A DNA stretch of 14,149 bases from an uncultured Myxococcales bacterium (GTDB taxonomy: Bacteria > Myxococcota_A > Polyangia > Polyangiales > Polyangiaceae): contig CALKVG010000065.1 in the NCBI GenBank assembly GCA_937998045.1, positions 1 through 14,149 on the forward strand. Direction: 5' to 3'. The translations under genes and the position numbers were made by a program. The notes beneath the pieces were generated by a model. The model was given only the letters and a program-made list of their open reading frames with translations. It had not been told where the DNA came from and did no database searches. Positions 9,801-14,149 of this stretch are shown piece after piece. Numbering within the stretch: the stretch's first letter is position 1; every line of letters starts with the position of its first letter.

Positions 9801-9965
9801 GCTCGCGATCGCATCCTCGTCACCGGGCATTCGTGTCGATCGCAGGTCGAGCGGACGCTCGGGTTCACACCGAGGCACCCGGCGCAAGCGCTCCTCGCCG
9901 TCCTTGCCGGCTCGGAGGAGGTTCGGACCCGGCTCGGAGGACAGCCCCAAGCCGCGGCCGAATGA
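6849..9965 (+). CDS. ydiJ: FAD- and Fe-S-dependent 2-hydroxyacid (D-2-hydroxyglutarate type) dehydrogenase, YdiJ family
   Basis: The 1038-residue protein matches the E. coli YdiJ layout (about 1018 aa) from end to end. YdiJ-type enzymes oxidise D-2-hydroxyglutarate or related 2-hydroxyacids using FAD and pass electrons through Fe-S centres. An N-terminal PCMH-type FAD domain includes TDNSIYQVLP (51-60) and RGGGTGTNGQS (92-102). An FAD-linked oxidase C-terminal domain spans about 270-540, with MFGHVDVGCLHVRP and WGEHGKGFR. Next comes CNGNGQC...CPS (C585, C591, C601) and a ferredoxin-like CLACKACATACP (C675, C678, C681, C685). The C-terminal cysteine-rich CCG region carries SHC (918-920) and GCCGMCGVYGHE (C951, C952, C955). 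RIHSPKGRATMMREWLRL is a further family hallmark. No signal peptide or membrane segment is seen, so it acts in the cytoplasm, perhaps at the membrane face. It stands alone, with no lactate permease or regulator beside it. The exact substrate is inferred from the family. Confidence 0.95.
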   Translation: MGVSVHLAVPPRLDPLAGVDPSVVRFVSELRRAGFAGDLRTDHATRLSAATDNSIYQVLPAAVIFPRSTEDVAHALRLIEEPRFHAVTIAARGGGTGTNGQSLTAGVVMDLSRHMAKIVELDLAAGFVRVQPGVVLDDLNAFLKPHGVYFAANLSPSNRATLGGMIATDASGEGSRRHGKTSQHILDVEVVLRGGLVHTTAPVSGAALEALCAQSGLVGEAHKLVREIATTRQDAIAGTFPKLRRYMTGYNLAHMASAGGTTVDLAQLLAGSEGSLGVVTEARLRLTHFETHRALLVLKYPSFDAALAGAEWLLATDPGSVETLDETVLTLARGDVIYDEVRDFLIDPEGTTTRAINLVEYSADDEGAVEERVDRLFAEIERRRGTPGAPHGHSLTWKAHERESLWNLRKKGVGLLGNTPGPRKPVPFVEDTVVPPENLQAYVREFRALLDAEGLRYGMFGHVDVGCLHVRPALDLKDPADEARVRRITDAVAALVTRYGGLLWGEHGKGFRSELVPHHFGPVLYPELQRIKALFDPRNQLNPGKVATPAGGPYVLARVDGPMRGALDRQIAPVDRDALATVVNCNGNGQCFDTSTDNVMCPSSKITRDRIHSPKGRATMMREWLRLLSVQGVVATLALDAPGQLPWLARLWQRAFRSSRTRDFSHQVYDAMSGCLACKACATACPVRVDVPDFRAQFFELYHRRYARPIGDYFTALLERMLPILATVPRIANLLMGNAVGRWLTERVVGIADAPRLDAEPAPKRLARHGVPVSPLSELERLPKNDRIVVVLQDAFTTFYEPSVLEASCLLLRRLGFEPHVLPYFENGKALHIKGFLREFGRVVTRNAALLRNVAALGFPLVGIEPAVVLTYRDEYAKHLQGDPGFRVLLLQEFLEDSLGKRAQPTTTLAGDAFRLLSHCTEQALVSKAPAHWAKVFAAVGVPLEVVKAGCCGMCGVYGHEVAHKRDSIGIFELSWKTKIDAAQARDRILVTGHSCRSQVERTLGFTPRHPAQALLAVLAGSEEVRTRLGGQPQAAAE

Positions 9966-10025
9966 TTCCTTCCGGCGCGCCGCAGCATTCTCGCCGCGTT
10001 GCTCCGGCAGCCGGGATCGCGACCT

Positions 10026-11213
10026 TCAATACGGATCGGGCCACCCCGCGGCCTGTGCGAACTGATGGTAGTGGCCCAGCACCGCGTCCACGTATCCCTG
10101 TGCGCGGGAGTTGAACGCGGCGCAACCGGAGACCGCATCTTCCCCGGAGTTGAACGCACCGGCGGACATCTCAACGTACTGGGCCGTGGTGCACCCGGGA
10201 TATCGGTTCTCGAGATCCCTCAAGCTGCCAGCGATCGATTGGACGCCTGCGTTCAGGTCGACGGTCGGGTTGTAGGCGGAGGTCGCCCAGAGCGCCGATG
10301 ACGTGTCCATGTCCAGGTTCGGGTGTCCATTGGGCAACAGGGCCCCGCTCTCCTCACCGCAAGCAGGGGTCACCTGAATGAGTCCGAACGACTTGGACTC
10401 TCCGTCGGTCCATCCGGATGGATCCCCGCACGGGCTGTCCGGACTCGTCGCGAAGACGTCGAACCCCGACTCCTGCTGGATTTGCGCCTTCGCCATCATC
10501 GGGTCGGGATCGCCGTACATCTGGGCAAGAGTGAGGAGCTCGCAGTCGTAGGCATCTTGTTGCGAGTTCCCGGTCTTCAGCGGATCGGCACCGCCCGCGC
10601 AGCTTCCGCCCGTGCCCCCGCCGCTGCCGCTCGGTCCGCCCGAGCTTCCACCGCTCGATCCACCCGAACCGCCGCCGCCTGTCCCGGAGCTCGCCAACGT
10701 CCACTGCTGGTTCCCGTTGCCGGATGTGCAGGACCACGACTGAATGGGGGTGCCCGACTGGGCGATGCCATCGGTGAGATCGACGCACTTGCCGCGACCG
10801 CTCCACACGAAGGTCGAGCCGCTGTGCGTCCACATCTGGGTGGGGTTCCCGGGCGCGCAGTCCCAGATCTGCAGCTTCGTGCCATCGGCGGAGTTGCCTT
10901 TGGTGACGTCCAGGCACTTGGTGCCGTAAACGCGCAGGGAGGTGCCGTCGTAGGTCCACTGCTGGTTGGCGTTGCCGCTACAAGACCAGACTTGAACGCC
11001 GGCGCCGTTGGCGGTGCTCTGCCCCACGACGTCGAGGCAGAGCGCCGACGACGCCGCGGGATGAACGGGGCCGGTGCTCGTAACCGGCTCGGCGTAGGAC
11101 GTGCTCGTCGATTCGGTGGTCTCCATGGAGCATCGCGCGCACGCGAGGGCGGCGATCGCGGTGACTGCGAAGAGAGCGCGGTGCTTCCGGACAACGGGCG
11201 ATCCGGTGGTCAT
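10026..11213 (-). CDS. Secreted ricin-type lectin / lytic transglycosylase-like fusion
   Basis: From ATG 11213 the product is 395 residues. Residues 9-25 form a signal peptide; Cys25 or Cys28 could be lipidated, though the lipobox is poor. Residues 55-175 form a ricin B / CBM13 beta-trefoil with all three QxW repeats (W86, W128, W171), each preceded by a W-x-C or W-x-x-C context (VWSC, IWDC, SWSC). A flexible Gly/Ser linker (176-204) joins this to a C-terminal domain (about 220-395) with QQESGFDVFA (candidate catalytic Glu248), SFGLIQVTPAC (276-285), SAYNP and SAGAFNSG, the pattern of goose-lysozyme/SLT-type transglycosylases. The expected action is cleavage of peptidoglycan, with the lectin steering it to a polysaccharide; either self wall remodelling or predatory attack on prey is possible. 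A longer frame begins at TTG 11231; ATG is preferred. It converges with ydiJ (60 bp between stops). Confidence 0.85.
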   Translation of the reverse strand: MTTGSPVVRKHRALFAVTAIAALACARCSMETTESTSTSYAEPVTSTGPVHPAASSALCLDVVGQSTANGAGVQVWSCSGNANQQWTYDGTSLRVYGTKCLDVTKGNSADGTKLQIWDCAPGNPTQMWTHSGSTFVWSGRGKCVDLTDGIAQSGTPIQSWSCTSGNGNQQWTLASSGTGGGGSGGSSGGSSGGPSGSGGGTGGSCAGGADPLKTGNSQQDAYDCELLTLAQMYGDPDPMMAKAQIQQESGFDVFATSPDSPCGDPSGWTDGESKSFGLIQVTPACGEESGALLPNGHPNLDMDTSSALWATSAYNPTVDLNAGVQSIAGSLRDLENRYPGCTTAQYVEMSAGAFNSGEDAVSGCAAFNSRAQGYVDAVLGHYHQFAQAAGWPDPY

Positions 11214-11435
11214 GCGCGCCGCGAGTCGCAAGCTGCGTGCTCACGGGGATGGATCAGCGTCGCCCCTGTCCACGGGAGCAGCATGGGACCCGAAACAGCG
11301 CGAGACCTGCCGCTCCAGGTGTATGGGACCGCATGCTATCGGAACTCCGAGGTCCCGATGGGCCGCGACGCGGGGACCGGTCCACCTCCGGTGGCTCCCG
11401 GCGAAGCGCAGAGTTGGTCGATAGGGCTACACCCT

Positions 11436-11467
11436 TTGCGCACCGCGGCCGCCCCCGCAGATATATT
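11436..11467 (+). promoter_or_regulatory. Candidate promoter for methyltransferase gene
   Basis: TTGCGC (11436-11441) and TATATT (11462-11467) resemble -35 and -10 boxes. The spacer of 20 bases is longer than the 16-18 optimum, so the -35 assignment is weak. The TATATT patch stands out in otherwise very GC-rich sequence, about 45 bases before the start codon. Confidence 0.3.
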
Positions 11468-11497
11468 GTGGATCCCAAACGGCCGAGAGATCAGATC

Positions 11498-11503
11498 GAG
11501 GAA
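11498..11503 (+). promoter_or_regulatory. Shine-Dalgarno GAGGAA deciding the methyltransferase start
   Basis: GAGGAA is placed nine bases before ATG 11513. The open frame extends upstream to 11237, so this site is the main reason for choosing the shorter protein. Confidence 0.6.
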
Positions 11504-11512
11504 CAAAGCCCG

Positions 11513-12373
11513 ATGCGTCAACGACCAACGGCAGCCGCAGACCAAACGGCCGTGCGGACCGCGCTGTGGCGCGCTCTGCACGTGCAGATCGATCCGCCGC
11601 CCCACGTGCTCGAGGACGAGATCGGACTGCGACTGGCGGCTCCCGGCGATGGTTGGCGCCGCCGCCCCGACATGGACGCGCAAGGCACGCGCCCATTCCG
11701 AGCGTCCATCGTGGCGCGCGCGCGCTTCATCGAGGACCTCGTCGCGGAGGAGGCCGGCCGCGGCGTCGACCAGTACGTCCTCCTTGGAGCGGGTCTCGAC
11801 ACCTTCGCTGAAAGACGGACTGACCTTGCCTCACGTCTGCGAGTGTTCGAGGTTGACCGACCCGGGCCTCAAGAGTGGAAGCGGCGACGCCTCATCGAGC
11901 TCGGCTTCGGCATCCCGGATTGGCTACGTCTCGTACCCTTCGACTTCGAGGCGGGTGCGTCTTGGCGGGAGCCACTGGAGGTGGAAGGCTTCGCCGCCGC
12001 GAAACCGGCGGTCGTGGCTTCTGCGGGCGTGAGTATGTACCTCACCCGCGAAGCGAACCTCGAGACGCTGCGTCAGGTGGCGCGGCTCGCGGCGGGATCG
12101 ACGTTCGCCATGACCTTTCTCGTTCCGCTGGAGCTCGCGGAACCCGCGGCGCGGGCGGGACTCGAGCAATCGGCCAAAGGCGCGCGAGCGAGCGGGACGC
12201 CGTTCATCAGCTTCTTCGAACCAGGGGAGCTCGTGACGCTCGCGCGCGAGGCGGGGTTTCGAGAGGTTCGACACGTGTCCGCGTCGGCCCTCGGTCAGCG
12301 GTACTTCGGCGAGCGGACCGACGGCCTCCGCCCGCCCAAAAACGGAGAGGAGATCCTGGTGGCGACGACCTGA
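11513..12373 (+). CDS. SAM-dependent methyltransferase, leucine carboxyl methyltransferase (LCM) family
   Basis: The 286-residue product has the LCM/TIGR00027-like class I methyltransferase pattern: QGTRPFRASIVARARFIEDLV (57-77), a SAM-binding LLGAGLDTFAER (90-101), an acidic end of beta-2 in VFEVDRPGPQEWKRR (111-125), FDFE (143-146), and ASAGVSMYLTREA (169-181) where bacterial members have an E/G-G-x-x-MYL motif. Family members O-methylate carboxyl groups of small molecules or peptides, often in secondary metabolism; the substrate here is unknown. No biosynthetic genes adjoin it. Supported start: ATG 11513 with GAGGAA nine bases upstream. It ends 8 bp from the stop of the zinc-finger gene on the other strand, so their 3' ends must interfere or share termination. 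Confidence 0.87.
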   Translation: MRQRPTAAADQTAVRTALWRALHVQIDPPPHVLEDEIGLRLAAPGDGWRRRPDMDAQGTRPFRASIVARARFIEDLVAEEAGRGVDQYVLLGAGLDTFAERRTDLASRLRVFEVDRPGPQEWKRRRLIELGFGIPDWLRLVPFDFEAGASWREPLEVEGFAAAKPAVVASAGVSMYLTREANLETLRQVARLAAGSTFAMTFLVPLELAEPAARAGLEQSAKGARASGTPFISFFEPGELVTLAREAGFREVRHVSASALGQRYFGERTDGLRPPKNGEEILVATT

Positions 12374-12381
12374 CCGCGCCT

Positions 12382-12729
12382 TCAACCCTCGGGCTCGTAA
12401 AGCCCGAGGACTTCGTTGGCTGCGTGCTTGACCTCGAGGGCCAGCTGTTCGGCGCTGCCGACGTCTTCGCAGAGCGCGACGATGCGCAGAAGCGCCTCCC
12501 GGCTGCGACGCAGCTCGTGAACCAGCCACAGGACCTCCGCCTCGCTCTCGCGCCCCGTCCCGCGATGGGCGCGCTCGACGTCGCGAATGCGCCACTCCGT
12601 CGCAGTCCCTCCACCGGGCAACCTGCCGGTTCCGTAGCAATCGGGGCACGATTCTGCGCCGCTCTCGGTCACGACCTCGCCCGTGCCGTAGCACGTCAGG
12701 CACGACCCTCCCTTTGCCTCGGAGATCAT
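12382..12729 (-). CDS. Small DnaJ-type zinc-finger protein
   Basis: From ATG 12729 the product is 115 residues. It carries two CxxCxGxG motifs, CLTCYGTG (10-17) and CPDCYGTG (28-35), the signature of the DnaJ cysteine-rich domain. DnaJ itself has four such motifs binding two zincs; here two motifs can make one four-cysteine zinc site. A mainly helical, charged region follows (about 45-110, ESEAEVLWLVHELRRSREALLRI) that could form a coiled coil. There is no J-domain, so it is not a canonical DnaJ; a stand-alone chaperone accessory or protein/RNA-binding factor is possible. The open frame continues upstream to 13269, but that part overlaps the copper monooxygenase gene antisense-free in another frame and is a shadow. 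It lies 86 bp downstream of that gene on the same strand and could share its transcript. Confidence 0.72.
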   Translation of the reverse strand: MISEAKGGSCLTCYGTGEVVTESGAESCPDCYGTGRLPGGGTATEWRIRDVERAHRGTGRESEAEVLWLVHELRRSREALLRIVALCEDVGSAEQLALEVKHAANEVLGLYEPEG

Positions 12730-12815
12730 CCGCCGCAGAGCTTTGCACAGGACGGGCGGCGGCGCGACAGGGCTTGGCTCGCGATGGCCTTCACGTCGCA
12801 GGTTGCGGCGCGACC

Positions 12816-14072
12816 CTACGGGCAGGTCTGCGCCGAGCACGCGGAGAGCTGCGCGCCGCACTTCGAGCTCGTGCACGAAAGGCACGCGCTCGATCCGCCG
12901 GCGCACTCCGTGGCGCACTGCTGGCTGACGCACCCGAAGAGCGGGAACACCGCGTCCATGGCGCCGTCGCAAGCGGCGGCGACGCAGTGCTCCCAGCACG
13001 GCCCTACCTGCGCGCCCGTCGGGGTGTGAACCGGTGCGTCGCTCGCGGGGCACGATTGGAGGCATGTGGCCGTGGCGAGGCACGCCTTCGTACCGAATCC
13101 CGTGACAGCGTAGTCGTGGCAGTTCGAAAAGGCGTCCGGCTGCTTCGGGTAATAGAGGCCCGCCAGGACGCACATCTCGCTCGTCTGCGCGTTGGGTCCC
13201 TGGAATACCTCGGTCGGATCGGTGTTGTCGTAGTCGCACTGGAAACGCACCTCCGACGACGCCGGCCACGTCATCGGGCCCACGAATTCCGCTGGGTGCT
13301 GCCAGTCGTCCGTCGTGAAGAAGGGGGTGGCCCCCTTACTGGTCGCGCTCGGGTCGAGCCATACTTTCATGTCCGTCCCACGTTTGTGATAATGCGTGAA
13401 CGCGGTGAGGACGGTGACATCGGCAGTCACCGGGCAGCGGCCGCCGGAGCTCGCCGTGGCATGCGCGGGCACGTCGATGAACGGGTCGTAGAAGATGAAG
13501 AACCCGCCCTGAGTCTGCACCTTGTCCGGGGTGGTGGTGTCGAGCCCGAGCTCCACGGTGCTCACGATGTCCTTCGTCGCCGGGTTGAGGTAGTGCGTGT
13601 TCATGATGAGGACGCCGCCAGCGGGGAGCGTGGCGGCGACTCCCGGGGGAAACTGGTAGGCGCCCGTCGGCGTCTGCGCGCCGTACACGATGCCCGTTGC
13701 GTTCTGCATGATGGGCTCGTTCCCCAGCGTGCAGTCGTACTGCCCGGTCATGTTGGCGGGAATCGCGGTGAGCGTGGTCTGGTACAAAAGGAAGTGGTGA
13801 CTCCCCTCCGTGTACCGGTGCGCGAAGCCGTTTACGTTGACGTCGGCCCCCGTCGGAAGCTGAACGAACTGACACTGGTGTAGCTCCGTGTTCGCGGGCA
13901 CGGTGAGCGTCATTGTGAACACCAGGTCGTGGTTGAAACCCCCGCCGTCACCTGGCGAACCCCCATCGGCAGCGGAGGCGGCGTGCGTGTCGCCCGAGGA
14001 GGACGAGCATGCAGTTGTTGCTGCGAGGACGAACGCCGAGAGGGCGCGAAGAAGCAGCGAAAAATTGGCCAT
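12816..14072 (-). CDS. Lipoprotein with copper type II monooxygenase (PHM-like) fold
   Basis: This 418-residue product begins with a signal peptide (hydrophobic 4-18) and a likely lipidation Cys22, followed by a Ser/Gly/Asp linker. Residues 50-315 fit the two-domain fold of peptidylglycine/dopamine-type copper monooxygenases. All six ligands expected in that fold can be placed: H92 and H93 (GSHHFLLY) and H160 (NTHYLNP) for the first copper, and H227 and H229 (THYHKRG) and M300 (SEMCVLAG) for the second. Animal relatives hydroxylate substrates with ascorbate and oxygen; bacterial substrates are mostly unknown. Unlike the animal enzymes it ends in a cysteine-rich tail (about 319-418, some 17 cysteines with pairs such as CWEHC, CLSC). 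ATG 14072 lies 24 bases from the terminal repeat. It is expected at the cell surface or in the periplasm. Confidence 0.85.
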   Translation of the reverse strand: MANFSLLLRALSAFVLAATTACSSSSGDTHAASAADGGSPGDGGGFNHDLVFTMTLTVPANTELHQCQFVQLPTGADVNVNGFAHRYTEGSHHFLLYQTTLTAIPANMTGQYDCTLGNEPIMQNATGIVYGAQTPTGAYQFPPGVAATLPAGGVLIMNTHYLNPATKDIVSTVELGLDTTTPDKVQTQGGFFIFYDPFIDVPAHATASSGGRCPVTADVTVLTAFTHYHKRGTDMKVWLDPSATSKGATPFFTTDDWQHPAEFVGPMTWPASSEVRFQCDYDNTDPTEVFQGPNAQTSEMCVLAGLYYPKQPDAFSNCHDYAVTGFGTKACLATATCLQSCPASDAPVHTPTGAQVGPCWEHCVAAACDGAMDAVFPLFGCVSQQCATECAGGSSACLSCTSSKCGAQLSACSAQTCP

Positions 14073-14096
14073 GGGAGTGTCTTTCGAAGTGGGCGC

Positions 14097-14149
14097 CTAA
14101 ATCACCGAGCGTGATTCTCGATCGCGCGTAGCGGTCGATGGAAATAGGC
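14097..14149 (-). repeat. 53-bp terminal inverted repeat, right copy
   Basis: Exact reverse complement of bases 1-53, without a mismatch. Read in the direction of the copper monooxygenase gene it sits in that gene's 5' leader and ends 24 bases before the start codon, mirroring the arrangement at the ABC-F gene. The sequences between repeat and start codon differ at the two ends. Confidence 0.95.
14100..14116. promoter_or_regulatory. AATCAC-N5-GTGATT dyad in right repeat
   Basis: The same 17-base dyad as at 34-50, here about 36 bases upstream of the copper monooxygenase start codon. If it is an operator, the same regulator would act on both terminal genes. Confidence 0.4.

Larger units (their letters stand above)
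11214..11512. other. Intergenic region between lectin-transglycosylase and methyltransferase
   Basis: These 299 bases lie between two divergent start codons. The methyltransferase frame stays open through them but has no family homology there by eye, and a good ribosome site places its start at 11513. Contents I can see: a small CCACC-TCC-GGTGG hairpin (11382-11394) and an AT-rich patch (11459-11468) that may be a promoter element. Nothing else is recognised. Confidence 0.5.

Noticed and set aside
11382..11394. Hairpin CCACC-TCC-GGTGG as a transcription terminator
   Set aside because: The stem is only five base pairs, no T-run follows on either strand, and it lies between two divergent genes where no terminator is needed.
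11237..11512. N-terminal extension of the methyltransferase to 11237
   Set aside because: The added 92 residues are Arg/Pro-rich without family resemblance, and a good Shine-Dalgarno precedes ATG 11513.
10323..12032. Open frame on the plus strand, 569 codons
   Set aside because: It spans the antisense of the lectin-transglycosylase, an intergenic region and an out-of-frame part of the methyltransferase; no single protein would do this.
12730..13269. N-terminal extension of the zinc-finger frame upstream of ATG 12729
   Set aside because: It overlaps the copper monooxygenase gene in another frame and has shadow-like composition; the zinc-finger motifs begin ten codons after ATG 12729.
12714..13883. 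Open frame on the plus strand, 389 codons
   Set aside because: It is antisense to the copper monooxygenase gene, whose own frame has all six copper ligands and a signal peptide.

Overview
This is a high-GC window, roughly two thirds G+C by eye, and it reads as chromosomal DNA of a myxobacterium, most likely of the Polyangiales/Sorangium type. The taxonomic inference rests on four things: the density of secreted lipoproteins, their Gly/Ser/Asp-rich linkers just after the lipobox, a cysteine-repeat lipoprotein, and strong G/C third-position bias. No rRNA, tRNA, CRISPR array, transposase, integrase, phage or replication gene is visible.

From left to right: an ABC-F ATPase of the YbiT type (68-1762, +). 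Convergent to it is a large lipoprotein with DUF1592/DUF1588/DUF1585-like architecture and one CxxCH motif (1775-3841, -), preceded in the same frame by a possible 70-residue lipoprotein (3854-4066, -). Next come a lipoprotein built of about seven cysteine-rich repeats (4232-5530, +), a polytopic membrane protein with histidine motifs (5585-6790, -), and a YdiJ-type FAD/Fe-S 2-hydroxyacid dehydrogenase (6849-9965, +). A secreted ricin-lectin plus lytic-transglycosylase fusion follows (10026-11213, -), then a leucine-carboxyl-methyltransferase-family SAM enzyme (11513-12373, +). The window ends with a small DnaJ-type zinc-finger protein (12382-12729, -) and a lipoprotein of the PHM-like copper monooxygenase fold with all six copper ligands (12816-14072, -).

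Transcription is unusually fragmented. The genes form four tight convergent pairs with stop-to-stop gaps of 12, 54, 60 and 8 bp, separated by short divergent promoter regions, so almost every gene must have its own promoter. I see no operon that ties these genes into a single pathway. The common theme is the cell envelope: four or five lipoproteins and one membrane protein, with separate housekeeping enzymes (YbiT, YdiJ) between them.

The most striking structural signal is at the edges. Bases 1-53 and 14097-14149 are perfect reverse complements, each lies in the 5' leader of the terminal inward-facing gene, and each contains a small AATCAC-N5-GTGATT dyad. This could be a real inverted repeat family or shared regulatory leader, the terminal repeat of a linear or mobile element, or the place where an assembly broke at a repeat. 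The sequence alone cannot decide, but the absence of mobility or replication genes argues against a self-mobile element.
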